A stretch of DNA of 60,401 bases from Bacteroidota bacterium. Lineage in GTDB: Bacteria > Bacteroidota > Bacteroidia > Palsa-965. The notes beneath the pieces were generated by a model. The model had not been told where the DNA came from. It made no database searches and was given only the letters and a program-made list of their open reading frames with translations. The translations under genes were made by a program, and so were the position numbers. The first letter of the stretch is position 1. Every line of letters begins with the position of its first letter. Below, piece after piece: positions 1-9,195 of this stretch. The stretch lies in NCBI GenBank assembly GCA_021299855.1, contig JAJTEY010000007.1, forward strand, positions 1-60,401. Reading direction: 5' to 3'.

Positions 1-28
1 TTTCTAAATCAATACTTGCAATGTTCTA

Positions 29-3000
29 TTAATACGCATCCAAATCAGCAGGACGCATTACGCCAAACCACTTCAAAATCTTTTCACCTACACCCGGAAC
101 TTCAACGTGTACAATGTACAAGCCACTCGCCACAGGAATGTTTGCCTGGTTTTTCAAATCCCAGTCTACATATGTTTGCGGTGAATCCTTTGTGATACGA
201 CGTACCATAGTTCCGTTTACAGTGTAAATACGAATTGTACACTTTTCAGGAAGGTTGGTAAACTTCACACGATTATCCAACTGATTGCGCTCGTACTCAG
301 AATATGCATAGTACGGGTTAGGAACCACATTAATCAAATCCAATGCATTCTTCGCTGCATCCAAATTAGCGGTCTGCACTTTCAGGTCGTTGGTATTGAA
401 CGAATACATCGGGTTGTTACCGTTCTGAGGATTAGCAACAGAATCCGTTGCTAATGCAGGGTTATTGGCATTTGGCTGAACACCTGTGAGGTATTTCTTA
501 TAAGGTTTAGCCACACGAATCTTAACCTTTACATCAGTTGGTAATACCGGATCAGACTGATAGCCATTTCCGAAATTCCAAGTCGAAAAATCTTCATCCA
601 ACATCGGAACATTTACCCACATAGCATCACGGAACACCTCTGTGCGCTCGGTAGCAGCAGCAGACGAAGTCATGATCTTCATGATCATCTGACCACAATC
701 GTATGCCGGAACGTCACGTAATTCATTTCCAAGTGGTCCTGAAGGGAAACGTCCGTTACCGTTGTGGCCGAATACGTAGAGGTAGTGTAAACCACCCCAA
801 CGAGATTCAAACAAGTTTCCTGTTTCAGTAGAAGTCGGGTTCCACAACATATCGCGGCCACGCTCAGCAACCATTGCAGAGTTTTCTGCAAATGCCATGT
901 TCAAACGCTCACCGGTTTCAACGTTAATTACGTAACCGGGGAACCAGCTCATTCCTGTTGCAGAAATGAAGTCCGCATCATTTGGATCGTTTGATACTAC
1001 ACCATCACCCGTGCGACCATATTTGTCCACAGAAGGTGAGTTACGTACGAAGAACGCTTGTGTTAATCCTTGGTTCAATTGTGGGTTTGGACCTACTTCG
1101 AATACTGGTACACGTGACCACTTAGAACGATCGTTTGTAAACACTACATCAATGCTGGATACGTTTTCGAAACGGTTAGCTGCAGTAGTAGTAGCGTTCG
1201 GGAAGCCCGGGCCAAATGCATAACATGGCTGCGTTGCGGTTGGAGAAATGTTATCAGCAACCAAACGATATGGTCCCCAGGTTCCATTTACCACTTTTTC
1301 GTATTGAGCGTCAGCGTCAATAAACGTAGCACCAATTGAACGGTCATTGAAGTCTGCAACGCAAACACCTGTACCGCTTGTTGTACCCGCACGAATCCAG
1401 TTGTATTCCGAATTACTGTCATCATCCTGAATTCCTGACAACCAATCCTTAGTAGGATCTGTGAATGTCATAGACGAAGACAAGAAACCGTTTTGAATCG
1501 GATTTTGTTGTAGACCGTTAGTAAAGCCCGGAGGATTTACCTGCGCTAATGTTACAGACATACCTAATTCAGGGATAATCTGCTCGTTAAAATAGGTACT
1601 ATAGATATTTAATGTAGTATCAGAGCTCCAAGAACGAGATACAGGAGATGTTTGAGTCAATACCCAACGTGCTGTATCAACAACCACAGGACGGTTATTC
1701 GGATTATTGATGATCTGAATGGTGAATTCACCCTCAGGAACATTCAAAGGATCGATAACCTTAATATTTACAGGACCTGCACCATTTTCATAAGTAACCT
1801 GATCAACACGGCTAGTTCCACCGTTGTTTACGGTTGTCGCGTTAAGAATCGCGTCAATTGATGACTGCGTCAACTCTAAAATGTTTTGACCGTGACCGGT
1901 ACCTTCCAAACGAGTCAATTTAGGACCTGAACCGTAAACTGCCTGTTGATTTGTTCCACCGGCTTCCGGAGACGGAATGTGAGGAATAGCAGTGTATACC
2001 TTAATGTTACGACGACCTGCTAAGTAAGGCTTCTTCTGACCGATGTTAGAAGGTGAAGTTGCATTCAAAGGATCGAAACTAACGTCAGAGTATTGGATAT
2101 AATTATTATACGCATATGAAACAGCCATATAATAATAAGTCTTGTGGTTAATCAAACGACGATCTCCTGTTGCAAAAGCATCTTCAGTGATCTGGAAGGA
2201 ATTGAAGATACCTTCGTCGTTCGCCTGCAAGGTCATATCCTTTGGAACGTCTGCATTCAATGCCTGATCAAATTCGCGGTTAACCAAGTTAGTTACACCA
2301 TTCTTAACGTCGCACTGATAAATCAAACGAGCTTTGTCAGGATTGTAGATATCCGCAGTAGTCACGGTTGCATCTTTTAACTGGAAGATTTGATAACCTT
2401 CGAAATTGTAAGTAGTATCGATACCCGGAGCAACGTTGCTATAAACGATACCCGGATCAAATGCTTCGTAACTATTCAGATAGTTGTTGCCGGTTTCTTT
2501 GTTAGACAAATAAATCAACAATTCTTTATCCAACTCTTGGATGGTTATATCCGGAGCATCCGGACCGTCCAAAGTACGGAAACAGTTGTCGAATAAGCGC
2601 TGAGCTTTGTCATCTGTAACACGCATTAACGCAACAGAAGCCGCAGGGCCACCGCTCGCTGCACGCGCCCAAACAGCACCTACAGTAATGTAGTTGATCG
2701 CACCCGGTTGCAAAGTAAACGGACCGGCAGACTGTAACATACGACGGTCAGCAGGAGTGTTACCTACAGAAGCTTCATCCCAAGCCGGTTGAGGCTGGAA
2801 GTTCGTACCCCAACCCTGAGGATCTGTATCTCCAGGGAACATGAAATCACATACCAAAGAACCTCCATAAGCATTACCACCATAGGTCAAAGGAGATCCG
2901 TCTTTCCAGAAACCTGACAAATAGTTGTAGAAATGCGTTGCGTTTTCAGGGTTACCAATAATCGTAAAGTCGTTATTATAGTATACGAATTTAGACATAA

Positions 3001-4132
3001 TGATCTGCTCACCTACCTCGTCAACAGTTCCGTCGCGGTCATTGTCTTTTCCATCACCCGGATCGGCAATTGGCCCTTCGAAGAAGTCCATTCCAATCGC
3101 AGGAGGATTAGCACCATAAGTACCTAAAGTCGGCTGTGCAGAAGCACCGTCGTTAGCGTCACCATTATACGTATAACCCAAACCACGAGCAACGTCACAA
3201 CCTACGTAGTCATCCAAATAATCACCCAAATCTGCGTCAGTCCACTGACCGAAGTAAGTGTTATTCATGGCTACTGTTGAACGGTTGATAATTTTGTACG
3301 AATAGAATGTCATGTTGTTGATTTCATCGTTCGTAGAGAACGCGAAAGCCTGTGCATGAATCTCTAAACCGATCGCCTGTGCACCTGATTCTGAGTGTAC
3401 GTTACCTTTATCGTTAAACACCCACCACAAACACTGGTCACCATAGATCTGATTCTTGGAGCAACCTAAATTACCCGCCACATCAAATGCAGGGTAATCA
3501 CCCGCAGTGTAATCGTAGAATCCATCTCCGTTAACGTCCACGAATGGAGCCAAGTATTTACCTTGTCCAAATGCGGCATCACCGTTACCAGGCCAGTTCT
3601 GAATTACCAAAGGAACCGTATAACCAGAAGGTCCTTGCCCTAATGTGTACGCATAGAAATCTTCAACTTCTTTACGGGTAATTTTCCAGTGGCGATCGTA
3701 GCTATTACATACTGCACCATCAATAGATACAGTTGTCGTATCCAAAGGACCCGGCCAGAAGTCGTTACCGGTCTGACGATAAGTCATTGCAGCAACTTTT
3801 AACTGTCCACCAGCATCCAAACCACCAATCCAAAGAGCTCCGGCAAACACAGAGTGCGCCTTACTACCCTTAGGAACTTCGTACTTGGCATTGTTCAAGT
3901 CCCACCACATATCACCGCCGGTCATAATCGTTGTACGAACGTTATTGATTTCCAAGTCGGTTTTAGCCGTTGCCGGCGTACAAGATGCAGCTAACTGATC
4001 TTGAGTAGTGACACGCATACTACCATTTGGTCTACGTCCCCCGGACGCTCCATTCTCTCTTGCAGATGCAGCGACAGTTAATGCCATCACCGCTGTGAGA
4101 GACCAAACATGAAGATTACGCTTGATTTTCAT
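29..4132 (-). CDS. Very large secreted protein with FlgD/T9SS-like C-terminal domain
   Basis: No precise function is recognised. The product is 1,367 residues. ATG at 4132 is preferred to in-frame codons further upstream because GGAAG lies just before it and a signal peptide follows (basic MKIKRN, hydrophobic core, AASA). Two Asp-rich loops that resemble calcium-binding loops are visible, DVNGDGFYD near residue 200 and DGKDNDRDGTVDE near residue 360. The last ~95 residues start with VVPNPYYAY and end in a beta-rich GLYIVHVEVPG segment, like the FlgD-type Ig folds that close many T9SS cargo proteins. The terminal KWFGVMRP is unlike the usual basic sorting tail. The gene starts 64 bases after the receptor gene upstream, so the two are probably co-transcribed and may work together at the outer membrane (inference). 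Confidence 0.75.
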   Translation of the reverse strand: MKIKRNLHVWSLTAVMALTVAASARENGASGGRRPNGSMRVTTQDQLAASCTPATAKTDLEINNVRTTIMTGGDMWWDLNNAKYEVPKGSKAHSVFAGALWIGGLDAGGQLKVAAMTYRQTGNDFWPGPLDTTTVSIDGAVCNSYDRHWKITRKEVEDFYAYTLGQGPSGYTVPLVIQNWPGNGDAAFGQGKYLAPFVDVNGDGFYDYTAGDYPAFDVAGNLGCSKNQIYGDQCLWWVFNDKGNVHSESGAQAIGLEIHAQAFAFSTNDEINNMTFYSYKIINRSTVAMNNTYFGQWTDADLGDYLDDYVGCDVARGLGYTYNGDANDGASAQPTLGTYGANPPAIGMDFFEGPIADPGDGKDNDRDGTVDEVGEQIIMSKFVYYNNDFTIIGNPENATHFYNYLSGFWKDGSPLTYGGNAYGGSLVCDFMFPGDTDPQGWGTNFQPQPAWDEASVGNTPADRRMLQSAGPFTLQPGAINYITVGAVWARAASGGPAASVALMRVTDDKAQRLFDNCFRTLDGPDAPDITIQELDKELLIYLSNKETGNNYLNSYEAFDPGIVYSNVAPGIDTTYNFEGYQIFQLKDATVTTADIYNPDKARLIYQCDVKNGVTNLVNREFDQALNADVPKDMTLQANDEGIFNSFQITEDAFATGDRRLINHKTYYYMAVSYAYNNYIQYSDVSFDPLNATSPSNIGQKKPYLAGRRNIKVYTAIPHIPSPEAGGTNQQAVYGSGPKLTRLEGTGHGQNILELTQSSIDAILNATTVNNGGTSRVDQVTYENGAGPVNIKVIDPLNVPEGEFTIQIINNPNNRPVVVDTARWVLTQTSPVSRSWSSDTTLNIYSTYFNEQIIPELGMSVTLAQVNPPGFTNGLQQNPIQNGFLSSSMTFTDPTKDWLSGIQDDDSNSEYNWIRAGTTSGTGVCVADFNDRSIGATFIDADAQYEKVVNGTWGPYRLVADNISPTATQPCYAFGPGFPNATTTAANRFENVSSIDVVFTNDRSKWSRVPVFEVGPNPQLNQGLTQAFFVRNSPSVDKYGRTGDGVVSNDPNDADFISATGMSWFPGYVINVETGERLNMAFAENSAMVAERGRDMLWNPTSTETGNLFESRWGGLHYLYVFGHNGNGRFPSGPLGNELRDVPAYDCGQMIMKIMTSSAAATERTEVFRDAMWVNVPMLDEDFSTWNFGNGYQSDPVLPTDVKVKIRVAKPYKKYLTGVQPNANNPALATDSVANPQNGNNPMYSFNTNDLKVQTANLDAAKNALDLINVVPNPYYAYSEYERNQLDNRVKFTNLPEKCTIRIYTVNGTMVRRITKDSPQTYVDWDLKNQANIPVASGLYIVHVEVPGVGEKILKWFGVMRPADLDAY

Positions 4133-4196
4133 TTTACTTCCTTTTTTGTTTCTTACTAACTGAATTTCTGTATTGGGATCAATCACGCGTTCCTGT

Positions 4197-7100
4197 TTAG
4201 AAATCTAGCATTACCCCCAAACGAATACGGCGAGGGATGCTGTAGTTCGAAGGATTATTCACTTTTACTGTATACAAATCCATGAATGAAGTCGGATCGT
4301 TCTGAGCATTGATGATCTGTTGAGTTTGTGCTGCAGCCAGGTAACCGTCATCATTCGCGTTACCGGTGTAACGGTAAACGTTTAATACGTTACGAGTGTT
4401 CAAGACGTTCAACACCTGCAAATAAATGTTCAGGTTAGCCATCTTCCGGCCATCACCTTCAGGTGTTCCACCCCATGACAACTCAACGTTCTTGTCGATA
4501 CGCAAGTCCATACGATACTGCCAAGGCAAACGAGAACCATTAACAGAACCGTCCAGGTTTTGACGAGTAGCTATACCAAACTGTGCTTCAGGAGTTGGGT
4601 TAGACTGCTTAGTATAAGGAGTACCTGAACCTGCACGGAACACTACGTTAGCACCTACGTTGTCAAATACACGAACAGACTTACCATTCTTGCGTGTCCA
4701 AACAGGACCAGTGTAGTTTTGACCTGAACCGAAACGGTAATCCACGTTAGCAACGATAGCATGACGCTGATCGAAATCCAACGGAATAGTTGTTCTCAAG
4801 TTAGGCTGACCGGAGTTAATCAGGTTAGCAGCTTCAGTAGCACCGGAACCCGTACCATCAGCGAACTGTAAGGTATAGCTTGCTGTCAACTGAACACCGC
4901 CTGTACGACGTAAGTCATACGCTACAGTGAAACCTTTAACGGTACCGAAGTCGATGTTACCAAATGTGAAGTAGTTAACAGGATAAGCGTAGTTAACAGC
5001 TACAGCCTGAATCATGTTACGCATTTCACGATAGAATGCTGTTAATGTAATTGCTGCATTCTTACGAGCTGACAAAGTTTGAGTGAAACCTAATTCGTAG
5101 TCAGTAGTACGTTGTGGTTTCAAATCCGGGTTGTTGTTGAACAAACCAACGCGGTTCTGAATGTAGTAGTACTGGATAGGATCCAAACGATAACCTGTTG
5201 TAGGACGCTGAGTCAAGACGTCGTAGTGAGCGAAGAAGTTAGCCTCATCAGAGATCGGGAATGCAAACGCAATACGTGGCATGAAGATCAACTGAGGATC
5301 GTAATCTTTAAATGCTTTTGAAGTTACTGCAGTCTGCGTAGGATCAACCAAGTATGGAGTGATACGACCGGTAGTAGTAGCCTGCGCCAATACCGCAGGA
5401 TCCTGAATTTCGTTACCCTGAGCATTGTACCACTTGTCTCCGTTACGGTAACCCACAACACCTGTTGGGTTGTTAGCATCGTTAACATAAACCACATAAT
5501 CATCGCCCATGTTATCAGGGTGTGAGAAGTTTCCTACTTCACCTACAGTTTTTGCTTCATAGAACAAATACTTGTCCTTCAATACTTGCTGGTTAGCATC
5601 GAAACGGTCAACACGCAAACCAACGTTGAACTTCAAATCTTTGAAGTCGAACTTGTCCTGAATAAATCCTGCCATGTAGATTGGGCGGAAAGCACCAATA
5701 GAACGTGTAAACACACCATTTTCCTGACGTGTAAAGAAGTCGTCGAAAGACGGGTTATCACTTGCCTTCATGCGCTTACCGGTGTGATCGTAACCATAAT
5801 AAGAAACGATGTTTGAACCGTCCAACAATAAGTCGTCAGCGCTGAACATATCTACAGAGAAGAAATCAGGTGAATAAGAATCGATATCGATCCAATCGGT
5901 GCTGTTTTCAGCTAAACCTAATTTAGCACGCAACTGCTTATCGAAATAACGTTGCTGGCTACCGTCATAAAAACGATCATACAAGAAGGCGTCGTAAGTA
6001 CCGAAATCTACCTGCTGCGGGTTAGCAACATCCAATTGAGTTAAGTGGAAGTTTGCCAATTGACGCATACGGATCCAAAGATCCAATGGGCTTAAAGAAT
6101 AAGCACGTTCAGCGCGTTGCTCAAATTCGAAACCAACCTGAATAGCGTGATTCTTAACGTCAGCAGAGAACATTGTGAACACACGGAATTGCGTATTGTC
6201 CTGAATCTGATATCCGTTATACTGACGACCCGTATTATACCACAACGAGTAAACGTTAGATGGACGATAACCGTTCAACAAACCTAAGTTCGCCAAAACC
6301 TGGTCACCATTTACTACCTGAGAACCGAAGTTATCAAATACGTATCCTGTGTAGTTAGACATCAAAGGATTCGGATTAACCTGCTCACCATTTTCATTCA
6401 AGTAATATGGCTGGAATGTTAATGCTGAATCAGCGAAAGCAGTCTGAACATAACCGCTCAACGTGTCGCCATTGATAACAACAGTTCCGGGAGCGAATGC
6501 ACGACGCTTGTACTGATTGAACGTTCCCACGTAACCGTAATCGAATACACGGTCACGGTGTGAATCGTCTTCTGTTACAGACTTGAACTGGGTGTAACCA
6601 ACCTGCAATGTATAATATGCATTCTTAATATTAGAAGAAGATTTCGGATCATTAGAGCCGAAACGCTGCGTCAAACGGGCATATGCACGCCAAGTATTAC
6701 TTGTTGTGATGGGATTGTTGCTTGGGTTAAACAACGCGTACTCATATACATAACCGTAATTGGTCCCGTAATCGATAGAACCACCGAATGTGATGTTCAG
6801 ATTGTCGGTTGGTTTGAAATCGATTTTAGCGTTCAGACGCAAAGCACGCGTAGATACGTTCTGCCGCGCAGGGATTTGTTCTAAGTCGCCCATCGTCACA
6901 AATTCAGCATTACGAACGAAACCGGCACCATTTGGAGCAGGACGCAAAGGATTAGCCTCCAAATCACGAAGCTTATCGTCGTTTATCTTATATGTACCAA
7001 TAGCTGATGGATTTGGGTCCTTTTCCAAAACACCTTCACCTGATAAGATGAAACCAAGAACCGGCTTATTGCCGTTCACAGAGTCCTTCTTCATCCAGAT

Positions 7101-7874
7101 TGGTCCACCAACACTGAAACCTACGAAGTTGTAACCGTAATCATCCAGAACTTCTGAAGTGATTAATTCCACACCACCGAAATACTGGCTCTGAGGACCG
7201 CGCGTAGTAATGTTGATTACACCACCTGTAGCATCACCGAACTGAGCAGGAACACCACCGGTGATCACGCTTACTTGTTCGATAGACTGCTGAGGCATGT
7301 TCGGTGAACCGATTACACGCTGACCGTCGATGAAATACGCGGTACCGTCGGAACGCTGACCACGCATGTTCAAACCTCGGCCTTCGTCACTTTGATAAAC
7401 ACCCGCAGTAGTAGAAGCCACTGAGTTGATGTTTTTCGAAGGCATCGCCAAGAATTCTTCGCGGGTTACAGTTCCACCTGACTTTGTATCCGGGTCGATG
7501 AGTGGCTCCTTATATTCTACGATTACCACGTCATTCAATTGAACGCTGGTAGCATTCATCTCAATGGTGATATACGTAGTTTTCAATTCGCCAACCATAA
7601 TACCTTTCATTTCGGTAGGTTGGTAACCGGTGTATTGTGCTTTTACGTTGTAGCTACCCGCAGAGAGTGGCTTCAACATAAACTCACCGTTGAGATCCGT
7701 AGTGGCCCCACCGGCATTTACACCATTTAGAGAACAGGTAATAACCGCAAACGGTATCCCCTCTTTCGTCGCTTTATCGACGAGCTTTCCTTTAATCGCA
7801 CCGCCGCTCTGAGCGACGGCGAACGATACACTTGCCAACACGAAGGCAATTGCAACGTAAATTTTTCGCAGCAT
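4197..7874 (-). CDS. TonB-dependent outer-membrane receptor with carboxypeptidase-regulatory-like N-domain
   Basis: An outer-membrane TonB-dependent receptor of 1,225 residues. ATG at 7874 is chosen because a signal peptide (MLRKIYVAIAFVLASVSFAVAQ without the last residues, cut after AVA/Q) follows directly. Residues ~28-115 form the beta-sandwich seen in Bacteroidota receptors (IKGKLVDKATKEGIPF, GSYNVKAQYTGYQP). A plug domain follows (LNMRGQRSDGTAYFIDG, GGVPAQFGDATGGVINI), then a long beta-barrel ending in LGVMLDF, with a terminal aromatic residue typical of barrel proteins. The barrel is longer than that of siderophore receptors. A promoter is visible at 7956-7991. The next gene downstream encodes a large secreted protein. 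Substrate is unknown. Confidence 0.88.
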   Translation of the reverse strand: MLRKIYVAIAFVLASVSFAVAQSGGAIKGKLVDKATKEGIPFAVITCSLNGVNAGGATTDLNGEFMLKPLSAGSYNVKAQYTGYQPTEMKGIMVGELKTTYITIEMNATSVQLNDVVIVEYKEPLIDPDTKSGGTVTREEFLAMPSKNINSVASTTAGVYQSDEGRGLNMRGQRSDGTAYFIDGQRVIGSPNMPQQSIEQVSVITGGVPAQFGDATGGVINITTRGPQSQYFGGVELITSEVLDDYGYNFVGFSVGGPIWMKKDSVNGNKPVLGFILSGEGVLEKDPNPSAIGTYKINDDKLRDLEANPLRPAPNGAGFVRNAEFVTMGDLEQIPARQNVSTRALRLNAKIDFKPTDNLNITFGGSIDYGTNYGYVYEYALFNPSNNPITTSNTWRAYARLTQRFGSNDPKSSSNIKNAYYTLQVGYTQFKSVTEDDSHRDRVFDYGYVGTFNQYKRRAFAPGTVVINGDTLSGYVQTAFADSALTFQPYYLNENGEQVNPNPLMSNYTGYVFDNFGSQVVNGDQVLANLGLLNGYRPSNVYSLWYNTGRQYNGYQIQDNTQFRVFTMFSADVKNHAIQVGFEFEQRAERAYSLSPLDLWIRMRQLANFHLTQLDVANPQQVDFGTYDAFLYDRFYDGSQQRYFDKQLRAKLGLAENSTDWIDIDSYSPDFFSVDMFSADDLLLDGSNIVSYYGYDHTGKRMKASDNPSFDDFFTRQENGVFTRSIGAFRPIYMAGFIQDKFDFKDLKFNVGLRVDRFDANQQVLKDKYLFYEAKTVGEVGNFSHPDNMGDDYVVYVNDANNPTGVVGYRNGDKWYNAQGNEIQDPAVLAQATTTGRITPYLVDPTQTAVTSKAFKDYDPQLIFMPRIAFAFPISDEANFFAHYDVLTQRPTTGYRLDPIQYYYIQNRVGLFNNNPDLKPQRTTDYELGFTQTLSARKNAAITLTAFYREMRNMIQAVAVNYAYPVNYFTFGNIDFGTVKGFTVAYDLRRTGGVQLTASYTLQFADGTGSGATEAANLINSGQPNLRTTIPLDFDQRHAIVANVDYRFGSGQNYTGPVWTRKNGKSVRVFDNVGANVVFRAGSGTPYTKQSNPTPEAQFGIATRQNLDGSVNGSRLPWQYRMDLRIDKNVELSWGGTPEGDGRKMANLNIYLQVLNVLNTRNVLNVYRYTGNANDDGYLAAAQTQQIINAQNDPTSFMDLYTVKVNNPSNYSIPRRIRLGVMLDF

Positions 7875-7955
7875 AATGGTTCTGTTTCGTGTGTTAAATT
7901 TTAATTGGTCGTGCAATTGAAGTCGGTAAATATAGAGAGTTTTATTTTTTACGTG

Positions 7956-7991
7956 CAAATTTACTTTTAATAAAATTTAACACATCCAAAA
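7956..7991 (-). promoter_or_regulatory. Bacteroidota-type promoter of the receptor operon
   Basis: On the minus strand TTTTG (7991-7987) is followed after 23 bases by TAAATTTG (7963-7956). This fits TTG-N17-23-TAnnTTTG, the consensus described for Bacteroidota. Transcription would start near 7950, about 75 bases before the receptor ATG at 7874. The element falls inside the upstream extension of the reading frame, which supports the internal start. Confidence 0.65.
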
Positions 7992-8054
7992 TAAAGCTTC
8001 AATACATTGATTATCAGCAATCAAAGTATTAAAAAAACTAAACAAACTAACTTA

Positions 8055-8220
8055 CTTAATAACCTCCTGCCGGGGGGATGTGAGCAGTGGTATTCGAAAC
8101 GGGTCAGGTATCGAACGCAACCTTGCGGTTACCGGGTTCGGAATTTCTTCCGGGTTATGTCATTGACTTCAGAATGACATCAAAGAACGTTTCGCTAATG
8201 TATGATGAAAACGTTAAGAA
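8055..8220. other. Intergenic region with several hairpins; possible structured RNA
   Basis: No gene is supported between 7875 and 8298, but this part is richer in inverted repeats than other gaps. It holds CCTCC (8063-8067) facing a G-run (8072-8077), CGGAA/TTCCG around 8139-8152, a perfect 8-bp stem ATGTCATT/AATGACAT with an 8-base loop (8157-8180), and AACGTTT/AAACGTT (8186-8215). The AT-rich tract 7975-8050 lies beside it, with a T-run if read on the minus strand. I could not match it to tmRNA, SRP RNA or RNase P motifs. A 6S-type RNA is possible but not shown. Strand is undecided. Confidence 0.3.
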
Positions 8221-8298
8221 ATCTCAAAACGTTATTCGTTTCTATTCAATGGTATGAAAAACGAGCCATGTGGCAGCAATACGGCTATAACTGGAAAA

Positions 8299-8634
8299 CT
8301 ACTTCTTCAGCTTCTTAAACCAGCGCTTAACGAAGAATTCGCGTTTATTTTCATTCACCATTTTGGCCTTCTTCGCAGTTTTCTTCATGCGTTTGCGCGT
8401 TTTCTTGGTGTTGTATTTCTTGTGGTATTCTTTCTTTGCTTTTGCATCCGACATTTCCTTTTTACGCTGCTTCTTCCACTCTGCCTTAGCTTTTTTACGC
8501 TCCGCTCGAGATGTTGGTGCTTTTTGTTCACCGTTGTCTTTACCGCCGCTACCGTTATCCTGTGCAAATGAAGACGCGGCAAACATGATGCTCAGCGTTA
8601 AAAACAAAATGCGAAATGCGTTTCTGAATCTCAT
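8299..8634 (-). CDS. Small lysine-rich exported protein, unknown function
   Basis: A 111-residue protein with a signal peptide (MRFRNAFRILFLTLSIMF..., cleavage near SSFAQ). A short acidic/glycine linker (DNGSGGKDNGEQ) leads into a ~80-residue tail that is mostly Lys, Arg and Ala with some Glu and ends KRWFKKLKK. The tail is probably helical and strongly basic. No domain is recognised. It could bind lipopolysaccharide, nucleic acid or another polyanion in the periplasm, but that is a guess from composition. The start is supported by TAAGTTTG (8646-8639) a few bases upstream, which implies an almost leaderless transcript. It is not co-directional with the gene that follows it on the plus strand. 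Confidence 0.7.
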   Translation of the reverse strand: MRFRNAFRILFLTLSIMFAASSFAQDNGSGGKDNGEQKAPTSRAERKKAKAEWKKQRKKEMSDAKAKKEYHKKYNTKKTRKRMKKTAKKAKMVNENKREFFVKRWFKKLKK

Positions 8635-8638
8635 ACCA

Positions 8639-8646
8639 CAAACTTA
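8639..8646 (-). promoter_or_regulatory. -7 promoter element of the lysine-rich protein gene
   Basis: TAAGTTTG on the minus strand matches TAnnTTTG and ends five bases before the ATG at 8634. Transcription should begin at or next to the start codon. No clear -33 TTG is seen at the right distance. Confidence 0.45.
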
Positions 8647-8714
8647 CATATTGACATTACAATAATCGCACCATGATATCGTTATTTCCCGGCATGTTCA
8701 TTTATCTTTACTAC

Positions 8715-9137
8715 ATGACAATAACGAAGCCTATTGCATTACTATTGCTGATGTGGATGTTAGTTTCCTGCAAAGAAGAACAGCAAGGAGTTCCACCTGC
8801 ATTTGTTGACTTAAGGATATATCTATCGGATCCGCAAAATATCGAGTTGACGAATATCGGTGGATGGAAGTTTTTTTCAGGAGGTTATCGGGGCGTACTT
8901 GTGTATCGTAAATCGCAAAATGAATTTATGGCTTATGATCGCGCTTGTCCTTACAAAGTAGAAGAACCCACCAGTTTGATCGTAGTAGACACCTCCAACA
9001 ATATTATTGCCGTAGACGAAAGCTGCGGAAGTAAATTTCAATTGTTGGATGGATCTACCTTGCAAACACCGGCATTGGTTCCTATGAAACAATATCGAAC
9101 CGTTTTTGATGGTACAATGGTGCGAGTAACCAACTAA
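8715..9137 (+). CDS. Rieske-like lipoprotein lacking histidine ligands
   Basis: A 140-residue predicted lipoprotein. ATG at 8715 is chosen because the signal sequence ends in the lipobox LVSC with Cys19 as lipidation site; an earlier in-frame start would add an unusual extension. The rest resembles a small Rieske beta fold (FMAYDRACPY, then DESCGSKFQLLDG, then PMKQYRTVFDGTMVRV). A true Rieske cluster needs C-x-H and C-x2-H. Here both Cys remain (78 and 104) but the His positions are Tyr80 and Lys107, so no 2Fe-2S cluster of Rieske type is expected. The two Cys might form a disulfide. It probably has a structural or binding role in the periplasm. It ends at a terminator shared with ahcY. Confidence 0.7.
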   Translation: MTITKPIALLLLMWMLVSCKEEQQGVPPAFVDLRIYLSDPQNIELTNIGGWKFFSGGYRGVLVYRKSQNEFMAYDRACPYKVEEPTSLIVVDTSNNIIAVDESCGSKFQLLDGSTLQTPALVPMKQYRTVFDGTMVRVTN

Positions 9138-9146
9138 AACAAAAAA

Positions 9147-9175
9147 AATCCTCCTGATGCGGAGGATTTTTTTAT
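9147..9175. terminator. Bidirectional intrinsic terminator
   Basis: Eight-bp stem AATCCTCC / GGAGGATT with loop TGATGC, A-run on the left and T-run on the right. It can end both the lipoprotein gene (plus) and ahcY (minus), whose stops lie on either side. Confidence 0.85.
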
Positions 9176-9195
9176 TCTATCAATCTGCGTACTAT

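Noticed and set aside
8055-8220. Assignment of the hairpin-rich gap as tmRNA, SRP RNA or RNase P RNA
   Set aside because: The conserved strings of those RNAs (such as the SRP GGAA loop or the RNase P GAGGAAAGTC block) are not found on either strand.
8254-8665. Phe/Leu-rich plus-strand frames of about 100 codons that look like membrane proteins
   Set aside because: They are antisense to the lysine-rich gene; poly-Lys codons read backwards give Phe/Leu. The minus frame has a signal peptide and a promoter element.
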